The position numbers and the translations under genes were made by a program. From Helicobacter anatolicus (GTDB taxonomy: Bacteria > Campylobacterota > Campylobacteria > Campylobacterales > Helicobacteraceae): a DNA stretch of 64,000 nt. Under the pieces are notes generated by a model. It saw nothing but the letters and a program-made list of their open reading frames with translations. It did not search any database and was not told where the DNA came from. Positions within the stretch are counted from its first letter, which is position 1. Each line of letters starts with the position of its first letter. Below are positions 18,567 to 26,809 of this stretch, piece after piece. The stretch spans positions 1-64,000 of the forward strand of contig NZ_JAJTMY010000002.1 of the NCBI RefSeq assembly GCF_021300615.1. Reading direction: 5' to 3'.

Positions 18567-21272
18567 TTGAAAATTAAAAAAATAGTTGTTTGTTTATTTT
18601 TGGCATCTTTTTTTGTTTTTTTATTTTTAGCGACAATTTTTGGCGCAGGAGGATTTGTGGGGGAATTTGGCAGAGGATTTAGTTATTTTAATAACTCTGT
18701 TTTTGGAATCTTAGCACCAGTATGGCCAATTTTGTTGCTTTATCCACTTTATCTTTATGGTAAATATGGCACATTTAGCACAGAGCATACTCAATATATT
18801 TTTGCCGGATTTTTGAGCTTTTTTATTGTGATTTGTTTACAGGCTTTGTGGATAGATAAAGGAGGGTTTGGTCAAAGTGTCATAAGAGTGCTTTCTGCTA
18901 TTATTGGGACTTTTGGAATCTATGTTTTATTGTTGGCTTTTGGTATTGTGGTATGGGTTTTATTTTCTTTGCAGCATTTCTTGCAAGCAATACAAAAACT
19001 TCGTATCGCGGCATTAAGGTTTTTGGAGAATTTTGGCAAAAAAATTATCCAAATTTTTAAAAATATTAAGCAGAAAATCAAAGAAAAAAGATTACAAAAA
19101 TCTTCCTCTTACAATACTGATCATGATTTTTTTCAAAGAGATTTCAAGGAGCAAAAACTAGAATCCCCAATAGATTTTGTAGAAAAAAATACAGATGAAG
19201 GGGAGAGGTTTTTAGATATAGAACCAAAGGTGCGTGTATTTTATGATATTAAAGTAGGGAAACCTAAGGAAAATACGGAGGTGAGGGAGTATATAGGAGG
19301 GGAAGATAATTCTTTGGAGATTGTGCAAAATCATGACTATGTCAAAGAGGTTTTAGAGCGTAATAAACGCGAGGCACAAAAACAAATCGCTTTAATTTCT
19401 GAACAAACAAAAAATCAAAAAACCAGAGATGAAGATTTTTTATCAGCGCAAGCTGCGCCAAAACCTTTAGTGCAAGATTTGCATTCTAAAACTCCACAAT
19501 CCCCCCAAAAAGATACACAATTTTTTAAAAGACAAGAAGATTTGCAAAGAAATACGCAAGATTTTGGGAGTTCTATAAAACAAAATACTACATCAAACAC
19601 TATGCAATCAGTAGAAAAAAACACAAAATCCTCTAATTCAGAAGACTCGATAGATCCCTCATTAGATTTTATAGTTCCATCAAATAACCTTGATAACACA
19701 CAAAGTGATTTGAAAGAGGAAAAATTTGAGATAAATACTTCTGATATTTCTGAAAACTCTACTGCGGATTTTACCCCAAAGGTAGCTAGAAAAAGCAAAA
19801 TTCAGATTCTCAAAGAGGTAAGTCAAAATACAATGCTTTTGGAAGATTTGGAAAAAGGAGGAATGCAAAAACCGCAAAATTATTCTCTACCTAGTCTTGA
19901 TTTGCTCACAAAACCACCTTTGCAAAATTGTGAGATTGATGAAGAAGAAATCGATATGAAAGCGCAAAATCTTATTGAAAAATTAAAGACTTTTAAGATT
20001 GAGGGAGATGTGACTACAATTTGCACAGGACCTTTGATTAGTACTTTTGAATTTAAACCTGCAGGTCATGTAAAAGTGAGTAGAATTTCTAATTTAAGTG
20101 ATGATTTAGCAATGACGCTTAGTGCTCAATCTATTCGTATCCAAGCACCAATTCCTGGTAAAAATGTCGTAGGTATTGAAATCCCTAATACACAATCACA
20201 AATTGTTTATATGCGTGAGATTTTAGAAAGCGAGATCTTTAAACAATCTGCATCTCCACTAACTTTGGCATTAGGTAAGGATATTGCAGGAAATCCTTTT
20301 GTTACAGATCTCAAAAAACTCCCACATTTGCTTGTGGCAGGGACTACAGGGAGTGGAAAGTCTGTGGGGATTAATGCCATGATTCTCTCCCTTTTATATC
20401 GCAACTCCCCTGATAGTTTGCGTTTGATTATGGTGGATCCTAAAATGGTGGAATTTAGTTTGTATGAAGATATCCCACATTTATTAACACCGATTATTAC
20501 AGATGCTAAAAAGGCGATTTCTGCGCTTAACCAAGCTACAAAAGAGATGGAAAAACGCTACAAGATGATGCAAGAGCTTAAGGTAAAAACTATTGAAAGT
20601 TATAATCAAAAATGCAAGGCTGTAGGACTAGAGCCATTTGCGTATTTGGTGATTATTATCGATGAATTAGCAGATTTGATGATGACAGGTGGGAAAGATG
20701 CTGAAATGCCAATTATACGTATAGCACAGATGGGGCGGGCTTGTGGTATGCATCTTATTGTAGCGACACAACGCCCAAGTGCTGATGTTGTTACAGGATT
20801 GATTAAAACCAACCTTCCTTCACGCATTGCTTTTAAAGTAAGTAATAAAATTGATTCTCGAGTGGTAATTGATATGGAGGGGGCACAAAGTTTGTTGGGC
20901 AAGGGGGATATGCTATTTGCACTAGGAGGAAGTAATGTCACAAGAATCCATGCCCCATGGAGTAGTGAAGGGGAGATTGAGAGGATTGTAGAGAGCATTA
21001 AAATGCAACGCGAAGTAGTATATGATGAAGAGTTTGATTTGGAAGGAAGAGAATTAATTGAGCAGAATTTTGAGGGGAGTAATGTTGATAGTACCGAATT
21101 GCAAAGAGCAAAAGAAGTGATTTTGACTTACGGAATTAGCTCTACAAGTAATTTGCAAAGACGCATGGGTGTGGGCTATAATAAAGCAGCAAACCTAGTA
21201 GAAGAACTTGAGAGACAAGGATTTTTATCTGCCCCTGATGCTAAGGGTAAAAGAAGTATTATAGGGAGATAA
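18567..21272 (+). CDS. ftsK: DNA translocase FtsK
   Basis: Septal DNA motor that pumps chromosome termini and helps dimer resolution. The N-terminus has about four membrane segments (first 140 residues). A long hydrophilic linker (about 180-470) is rich in Lys, Gln and Ser. The RecA-like motor follows, with Walker A GTTGSGKS at about residues 592-600 and Walker B IIIDELADL. The C-terminal gamma winged helix has SSTSNLQRRMGVGYNKA. The frame is open to a TTG at 18492; I chose the TTG at 18567 because AGAGGG precedes it and the strong promoter lies between the two. Roughly 901 residues. Confidence 0.93.
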   Translation: MKIKKIVVCLFLASFFVFLFLATIFGAGGFVGEFGRGFSYFNNSVFGILAPVWPILLLYPLYLYGKYGTFSTEHTQYIFAGFLSFFIVICLQALWIDKGGFGQSVIRVLSAIIGTFGIYVLLLAFGIVVWVLFSLQHFLQAIQKLRIAALRFLENFGKKIIQIFKNIKQKIKEKRLQKSSSYNTDHDFFQRDFKEQKLESPIDFVEKNTDEGERFLDIEPKVRVFYDIKVGKPKENTEVREYIGGEDNSLEIVQNHDYVKEVLERNKREAQKQIALISEQTKNQKTRDEDFLSAQAAPKPLVQDLHSKTPQSPQKDTQFFKRQEDLQRNTQDFGSSIKQNTTSNTMQSVEKNTKSSNSEDSIDPSLDFIVPSNNLDNTQSDLKEEKFEINTSDISENSTADFTPKVARKSKIQILKEVSQNTMLLEDLEKGGMQKPQNYSLPSLDLLTKPPLQNCEIDEEEIDMKAQNLIEKLKTFKIEGDVTTICTGPLISTFEFKPAGHVKVSRISNLSDDLAMTLSAQSIRIQAPIPGKNVVGIEIPNTQSQIVYMREILESEIFKQSASPLTLALGKDIAGNPFVTDLKKLPHLLVAGTTGSGKSVGINAMILSLLYRNSPDSLRLIMVDPKMVEFSLYEDIPHLLTPIITDAKKAISALNQATKEMEKRYKMMQELKVKTIESYNQKCKAVGLEPFAYLVIIIDELADLMMTGGKDAEMPIIRIAQMGRACGMHLIVATQRPSADVVTGLIKTNLPSRIAFKVSNKIDSRVVIDMEGAQSLLGKGDMLFALGGSNVTRIHAPWSSEGEIERIVESIKMQREVVYDEEFDLEGRELIEQNFEGSNVDSTELQRAKEVILTYGISSTSNLQRRMGVGYNKAANLVEELERQGFLSAPDAKGKRSIIGR

Positions 21273-21299
21273 TTTTGTAGTTTTTTAAACAAGAGGTTA

Positions 21300-21310
21300 G
21301 GGGGGGGGGG
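21300..21310 (+). repeat. G11 homopolymer tract
   Basis: Eleven consecutive G, 28 bases after the ftsK stop, at the head of a decayed coding stretch. Such tracts are slippage sites in this genus. No intact gene uses it in this sequence. Confidence 0.9.
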
Positions 21311-21311
21311 T

Positions 21312-21494
21312 TGCAAAGTAGATGAGGTGCTTTTAGATACAAAGTAATAGGTATTAGAAAAAAATCGAGAAAAGACAAAATATTTATACCCTGATATTTT
21401 TGAGGTTATAAAAGATAAAAATATAAGTGTTGTTTATACAGCTGATGAAAAATATTCCCACTACACAAATATAAAAGATATTGAGGTGATATAA
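21312..21494 (+). pseudogene. Remnant of an unidentified gene behind a G11 tract
   Basis: One frame reads CKVDEVLLDTK, then two stop codons (21345-21350), then 47 codons with normal amino-acid usage ending in KDIEVI and TAA at 21492. The stretch looks like the 3' end of a once phase-variable gene truncated by deletion. I do not recognise the family. It sits directly before the hsdR promoter at the left edge of the restriction island. The remaining bases to 21655 hold only the promoter. Confidence 0.5.
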
Positions 21495-21619
21495 AGTATA
21501 AAATTGACTCTATTTGTTTCTGGTAAAGCTTTAATTTTAATACCTATATTTTTTAATATAAATTTATCTTATAGAGTAATTTAGTATTATAAAACCTTAT
21601 TGTTGAAGTTGTAAATTGA

Positions 21620-21625
21620 TATAAT
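21620..21625 (+). promoter_or_regulatory. Candidate -10 of the hsdR-RT operon
   Basis: TATAAT 30 bases before the hsdR ATG in an AT-rich spacer. Confidence 0.5.
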
Positions 21626-21655
21626 GAGCATAGTATTTATGTTTGGTGAGAGTGC

Positions 21656-23977
21656 ATGTATATTTCAGAGGCAGATACAAGAATAAAATTTATCGATACA
21701 AAGTTAAAAGATTCCCATTGGAGTGAGGATTGTATAAAGCGAGAGTATTATTTTACCGATGGTAGAAAGCTACTTGGTAATAAAAGAGGAGTGAGAAAAT
21801 TTGCAGACTATTTGCTTAGCTTTCAAAATAATAATTTAGCTATTATTGAAGCTAAAAAGCTAGGTAAAGATTCTCTATCTGGACTATCACAAGCCATAGA
21901 ATATGCCAAAATCTTAAATATCCGCTTTGTATATGTGACAAATGGTGAGCAGATTTATGAATATGATATGTGCAATTTAGAGGGTGGGTATATAGAAGAA
22001 TTTCCAAGCCCACAGATTTTATTTGCTAGGACTTTTGGAAATCTTTTAGAATGGCAATATAAGCTTGTAACCCAAAGAGAATACCAAATCCCACAAAAAG
22101 AATTGCGTTATTATCAAAAAATCGCAGTAGATAGAGTGGTGCAAGCCCTAATTAATAACAAGAATAGAATCTTACTTACTCTAGCCACTGGCACAGGTAA
22201 GACTACTATAGCCTTTGCACTATGCTATCGCCTTTTAGAATCTAAGTGGAATTTAGAGAATGCTAATAGAAAACCAAAGATTTTATTTCTTTGTGATCGT
22301 ATTACTTTGCGTAATCAAGCTTTAAGTGAATTTAACTATATAGAAAGCGATTGTAAAGAAATCAGTGCAGAAGAATTAAAGAAAAATGAAGGTAGAGTGC
22401 CTACAAGCGGTGATGTGTTTTTTGGAATCTATCAAAGTTTAAGTAGTGTGGATAAATCCAAAGATAGAGAAGAAAAAGATATACAAGAGGGGATAGAGAG
22501 CAAGTTTTATTTGCAATACCCTAAGGATTTCTTTGATCTTATTATTATTGATGAATGCCACAGAGGCGGGGCAAATGAGACAGGAAGCTGGAGGGCTGTG
22601 CTAGAATATTTTAAAAGCGCAGTGCATTTAGGGCTTACTGCTACACCAAAAAGAAGTGATAATATAGATACTTATAAATATTTTGGCGATGCGGTGTATG
22701 AGTATAGTCTAAAAGAGGGCATAGAAGATGGCTTCTTAACGCCTTATAAGGTCAAGCGTATTATAACCTCTTTAAATGATGGCTATACGCATAATCTAGA
22801 TGATATCGTGCAAGGAAAGTTAGAAAAAGAGTATTATGAGCCAGGCGAGTTTGAACGCACTATCACGCTTCCAAAATATAATGAATTTATCGCTAAAAAG
22901 ATTCTAAAACTCATTAATCCTATGGATAAAACGATCATTTTTTGTGCCAATCAAGCCCATGCAAGTGCTATGAAAGTGGCTATTGATAAGTTTAAGGAGG
23001 TAAATAAAAAGGAATATTGTATGAGGGTTACAAGCGATGAGGGAGTTGACGGGCTAAATTCTCTAAAAGCATTTCAAGATAATGATAAAGAATATCCAGT
23101 AATCCTTACAAGCTCCAAAATGCTAACAACTGGTGTAGATGCTAGGAATGTACGAAATATCGTGCTTTTGGCAAATATAGGCTCGATAATAGAGTTTAAG
23201 CAAATCATAGGACGAGGCACGAGAATCTATGAGAATAAGGACTTTTTTACAATTTTAGATTTCTTTGGGGCTACAAAGCTCTTTTATGATCCAAAATGGG
23301 ATGGGGAGAGTAATGTTGTAAGCGGAGATGATAAGGAAGATTCTAGAATTATAAGAGAGGACAATAAAAGCAGTGATAAAGATGATGACACTCCTCCAAA
23401 ACAAAAGGTGATTATCCACCTAAAAGGCACAAAGTTAAAAGTGCTAGATATAGAGACACGCTATATAGGAGGAGATGGCAGACCACTAGGCACAAAGGAG
23501 TTTTTAGAATTCTTAATCGGTAAGCTTGGGAGTTTTTATAATAATGAAAAGAAATTAAAAGAGATGTGGAGTAATGCAGAAAATAGAGACGCTTTTTTAA
23601 AAAGTCTTGCAAATGAGGGGATAGATAGTGAGGTGCTAGAGAATCTAAAAGAGATTTTTGAGCGAAAAGATTGCGATATTTATGATATTTTGGCACATAT
23701 TAGCTTTAATAGTGAGATCTTATCACGCAGTGAGCGGGTGTTAAGCGTGAAAAATAGTGGCTTTTTATCAAAATTTCACAAAGAAAGGACGATAAGGCTT
23801 ATAGAATTTTTGCTTGGATATTATGAAGAGCATGGGATTAATGATTTTAACAATCTTGGCAGACTACTAGAGCTTAGCTCACTTGGTAAGGCATATGAGA
23901 TAGTAGAGGACTTTGGCGGAATCCCTATGCTAAGAGAGAGTATAGAGGAACTTCAGAGGGAGATATATGGGGTATAA
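21656..23977 (+). CDS. hsdR: Type I restriction enzyme R subunit-like protein (EcoEI type)
   Basis: ATP-dependent restriction motor of 773 residues. The N-terminal nuclease domain has IIEAKK with the E65-x-K67 core of a PD-(D/E)xK fold. The SF2 helicase follows: Walker A GTGKTT (about 179-184), DECH at 299-302, GLTATPKR and QIIGRGTR. The C-terminal part resembles the EcoEI R-subunit tail. The gene overlaps the reverse transcriptase by 11 bases. No intact hsdM of the same type is adjacent, and the hsdS after the RT is broken. It may therefore be an orphan R subunit, or may work with subunits encoded elsewhere. Confidence 0.88.
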   Translation: MYISEADTRIKFIDTKLKDSHWSEDCIKREYYFTDGRKLLGNKRGVRKFADYLLSFQNNNLAIIEAKKLGKDSLSGLSQAIEYAKILNIRFVYVTNGEQIYEYDMCNLEGGYIEEFPSPQILFARTFGNLLEWQYKLVTQREYQIPQKELRYYQKIAVDRVVQALINNKNRILLTLATGTGKTTIAFALCYRLLESKWNLENANRKPKILFLCDRITLRNQALSEFNYIESDCKEISAEELKKNEGRVPTSGDVFFGIYQSLSSVDKSKDREEKDIQEGIESKFYLQYPKDFFDLIIIDECHRGGANETGSWRAVLEYFKSAVHLGLTATPKRSDNIDTYKYFGDAVYEYSLKEGIEDGFLTPYKVKRIITSLNDGYTHNLDDIVQGKLEKEYYEPGEFERTITLPKYNEFIAKKILKLINPMDKTIIFCANQAHASAMKVAIDKFKEVNKKEYCMRVTSDEGVDGLNSLKAFQDNDKEYPVILTSSKMLTTGVDARNVRNIVLLANIGSIIEFKQIIGRGTRIYENKDFFTILDFFGATKLFYDPKWDGESNVVSGDDKEDSRIIREDNKSSDKDDDTPPKQKVIIHLKGTKLKVLDIETRYIGGDGRPLGTKEFLEFLIGKLGSFYNNEKKLKEMWSNAENRDAFLKSLANEGIDSEVLENLKEIFERKDCDIYDILAHISFNSEILSRSERVLSVKNSGFLSKFHKERTIRLIEFLLGYYEEHGINDFNNLGRLLELSSLGKAYEIVEDFGGIPMLRESIEELQREIYGV

Positions 23978-25598
23978 AAATCAAGAAAGCACAAAAACAT
24001 ATTACGAGTGTCTTAATCAAATAACAACAGATGAACTTTATGAGGGATTGCTAGGATATGGTATGTTTGCTGAAAAGATACCAAATTTTCTAACATCAGA
24101 AACTTTCTTTGAGTTTTGCAAATCAAATGAACCATGTTTTGAACAAAAAGAATATAGATATATTAAATATGAAAATATGAGGAATATTAATATTCCTAGA
24201 ATCTTATCAATACCGCATCCATTTGTATATTATAAACAATGTAAGGTTTTAAAGGAAAGTTGGAAAAAATTAAAAAAATATTTTTACAAAAAAACTAAGA
24301 GTAATAAATATAAAATTAGTCGTATTCATATTAGAAAATTAGACAACAAAAAATTTATAGATTACAGAGATTACAATTTAAATAACGCTATATTGGAGAG
24401 TAAAATCATACAAAAAATTTTCAACATGAATTTTAAAAACTATAAGTTTGATGGAGCACCAGAACAAGAAATTTTTATTGGAAAAAGATATAAAGTAAAA
24501 GCAGATATTTCAAATTGTTTCCCTAGCATCTATACGCATGCTATATCTTGGGCTTTGGTTGGAAAAAAAATGGCTAAAGAAGATAAAAATAAGGGTAAAG
24601 ATAAACCATATTACAATGAGATAGATAAATCTACACAATGGCTTAATTATGGAGAAACACACGGAATCTTAATTGGTCCTCATAGCTCAAATTTAATTTC
24701 TGAAATTATTTTGGTAGCAGCTGATTATAAACTTAGTAAAAAATATGAATATATTAGAAATATAGATGATTATACTTGCTATGTTAAATCTTATGAAGAA
24801 GCTGAAAAGTTTCTCTTGGATTTGTCTATGGAACTTAAAAAATATGGACTATCCTTAAATCATAAAAAAACAGAAATCATAGAATTACCCAGCTCATTTG
24901 AAGAAGAGTGGGTAAGAAAATTAAAGCTTTTCAAATTAGATTCTTATAATGGCAAAATAAAATATACCGGAATAGCACCATTTTTGGATATGGCTTTGGA
25001 ATTAATGAAAGATAACAAAAATAACGCTGCGATTTTAAACTATGCATTTCAGATTTTAATCAAAAATAAAATGACATCGAGTGCTAAAAAATATTTTATT
25101 AACACAATTCATCATCTAGTCTTACTCTATCCATATTTGATTTTTTTACTAGATGAAATATTTCAAAAAAATATTATTTCACAAGAATATATAAAAAAAA
25201 TATCTTTAGATATTTTTAGTTTAGGTAAAGAAAAGAGAAACTATGAGGCAATGTCTTATGCTCTTTATTTTGCACTAAAATACAACTTTAAACTAAAAGA
25301 AGAGCTTAGTCTATTGGAAGAAGCAAAAAGAGAAGAAGATTGCATCTTGATGTTATTATGCTATCTTTATGACAAAAAGAATGATAATGATATAGAAGAA
25401 TATAAAAAAGTAGCAAAGCAGTTTATTACAAACCAAACTTTAAAAAAAAATGGAAATATTACAATTTTAGATGATGAATATTGGTTGTTTGCTTATGAAG
25501 TTTTATTGCGAGAAGATGATAAAGTGCTTGATCAATGTATAGATTGGAAACAGCTAAAAAATAAAAATATATCTTTTATTAAACAGGAATTTCAATGA
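23967..25598 (+). CDS. Reverse transcriptase of the Abi/DRT (unknown-group) type
   Basis: A 543-residue RNA-directed DNA polymerase-like protein. The palm motifs are complete: motif A KADISNCFPSIY (D180), motif B GILIGPHSSN (from residue 233), motif C NIDDY (D267, D268) and motif D YGLSLNHKKTE. Motif B's GPHSSN and the arginine before motif C are typical of abortive-infection and defence-associated RTs rather than retroviral or group II intron RTs. Residues about 320-543 form an alpha-helical, HEAT-like region with no maturase or endonuclease domain. The ATG overlaps hsdR, preceded by AGGGAG. The stop overlaps an hsdS remnant (ATGA). The likely role is anti-phage defence; the exact class is not assigned. 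Confidence 0.85.
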   Translation: MGYKNQESTKTYYECLNQITTDELYEGLLGYGMFAEKIPNFLTSETFFEFCKSNEPCFEQKEYRYIKYENMRNINIPRILSIPHPFVYYKQCKVLKESWKKLKKYFYKKTKSNKYKISRIHIRKLDNKKFIDYRDYNLNNAILESKIIQKIFNMNFKNYKFDGAPEQEIFIGKRYKVKADISNCFPSIYTHAISWALVGKKMAKEDKNKGKDKPYYNEIDKSTQWLNYGETHGILIGPHSSNLISEIILVAADYKLSKKYEYIRNIDDYTCYVKSYEEAEKFLLDLSMELKKYGLSLNHKKTEIIELPSSFEEEWVRKLKLFKLDSYNGKIKYTGIAPFLDMALELMKDNKNNAAILNYAFQILIKNKMTSSAKKYFINTIHHLVLLYPYLIFLLDEIFQKNIISQEYIKKISLDIFSLGKEKRNYEAMSYALYFALKYNFKLKEELSLLEEAKREEDCILMLLCYLYDKKNDNDIEEYKKVAKQFITNQTLKKNGNITILDDEYWLFAYEVLLREDDKVLDQCIDWKQLKNKNISFIKQEFQ

Positions 25599-26017
25599 CA
25601 AATTTACCGCAAGTGCAGGAGGTTAAAAAGTTTAGGAGAGGTTAGTGAAATCAATCCTAGAAATAAAATTGATGATAACATAAATGTATCTTTTATATCT
25701 ATGGATAAAATTTAGATGGATATAGCAACGATTTCTCTTATAAAGTTAAAAAATGGAAAGAAGTCAAAAAAGGTTTTACGAATTTTAAGTAAGGAGATAT
25801 TGGGGTGGCTAAAATTACCCCTTGTTTTAAAAATAGGAAATCTGTGATTTTTGATAAGCTAGAAAATGGTTTTGGTGCTAGAACCACAGAATTGCATATT
25901 ATTAGAGTGAATGATAGTGTTATAAAATTTCAAGAATTTCTAAGACTGTCTATTAAATCTCATTTTGTATATATCGCAAGCAACAATAAAGCACAAGCCC
26001 AGAAAAGTAAGAAATAG
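25595..26017 (+). pseudogene. Decayed type I specificity subunit (hsdS fragment)
   Basis: The ATG overlaps the RT stop (ATGA). HsdS-like text can be read only by changing frame: GEVSEINPRNK, then DGYSNDFSYKV, a stop codon, then GDIGVAKITPCF and ARTTELHIIRV. This is a target-recognition-domain pattern of an HsdS family unlike the specificity genes at 26.8-28.6 kb. At least two frameshifts and two stops make it inactive. It probably once formed an operon hsdR-RT-hsdS. Confidence 0.75.
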
Positions 26018-26089
26018 CAATACAAAGAATGAGGCAATATAAATTATGCTATGCATAAATATTGCCATATTTGTTAGATTCTCTATCTT

Positions 26090-26674
26090 TTAAGCACCAA
26101 ACACTTTTAATAAATGTGCTTGATAATCTTCTATATATTTTTGTACCTGTGGGTTTTTTATCACATCATTACAGATAAAAGTTGGCAATGCACTCATACC
26201 TAAAAATTGATGCGCTTTATGTAAGTGCAAATATACGCCATCTACACCCACACCTTCAAAAAATTGCTCTTTGTCTGTAAAAGCTTCTAGTGGTGCATTC
26301 CAAGTTAAAGAAAACATATATTTTTTATTCTGCGATAATCCACCGCTACCATATTTTTTACTTATATCTTCTCTACTTCTACCATCATTAGCATAGAGTT
26401 TTCCCGCCCCTGCATTAAAGACTTCATCGATATATTTTTTGACAATCCAAGGTTCGCCCATCCACCAGCCAGGCATTTGATAGATAATTGCATCAGAATC
26501 TAGAATTTTTTGTACTTCTACTTCTGCATCATAGCCCTTGTCTATATGTGTTTCATTTATATAGAGTCCTAAAGATTGTAGAGTGTCTTTTGCCACATCG
26601 TGCAAAGTGGAATTCAATCTCCCTTTAGAAAGTCCAAAATCTTTTGCTCCATTAATTAAAAGTATATTTTTCAT
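26090..26674 (-). CDS. mdaB: NAD(P)H quinone oxidoreductase, MdaB-like
   Basis: A flavodoxin-fold FAD/NADPH quinone reductase of 194 residues that detoxifies quinones by two-electron reduction. The N-terminus KNILLINGAKDF and the PGWWMGEPWIVKKYIDEV segment match the MdaB group known from H. pylori as an antioxidant factor. It is a housekeeping-type gene lying between the two restriction modules, and its 3' end faces the hsdS remnant. It may mark where one of the modules inserted. Confidence 0.88.
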   Translation of the reverse strand: MKNILLINGAKDFGLSKGRLNSTLHDVAKDTLQSLGLYINETHIDKGYDAEVEVQKILDSDAIIYQMPGWWMGEPWIVKKYIDEVFNAGAGKLYANDGRSREDISKKYGSGGLSQNKKYMFSLTWNAPLEAFTDKEQFFEGVGVDGVYLHLHKAHQFLGMSALPTFICNDVIKNPQVQKYIEDYQAHLLKVFGA

Positions 26675-26809
26675 GATTTTCCTTTTGTATTTTTACTATG
26701 ACAAATATGCATCATTAAGATTTCTTTATCCTAGTATCTATGGTGTTTATTATACTTTGCCATAGTAAAGTATTGATGTTTCAATGTCTTTAGTGCTTGA
26801 TTTGATGCT

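Noticed and set aside
20606-20998. 130-residue minus-strand frame inside ftsK
   Set aside because: Antisense shadow of the conserved FtsK motor domain with no recognisable protein pattern.
23967-25598. Reverse transcriptase as group II intron maturase, retron or diversity-generating retroelement
   Set aside because: No maturase X or endonuclease domain follows the RT, no intron RNA structure is seen, no template/variable repeat pair is nearby, and motif C lacks the retron-like aromatic-A-D-D form. Coupling to hsdR points to a defence RT.
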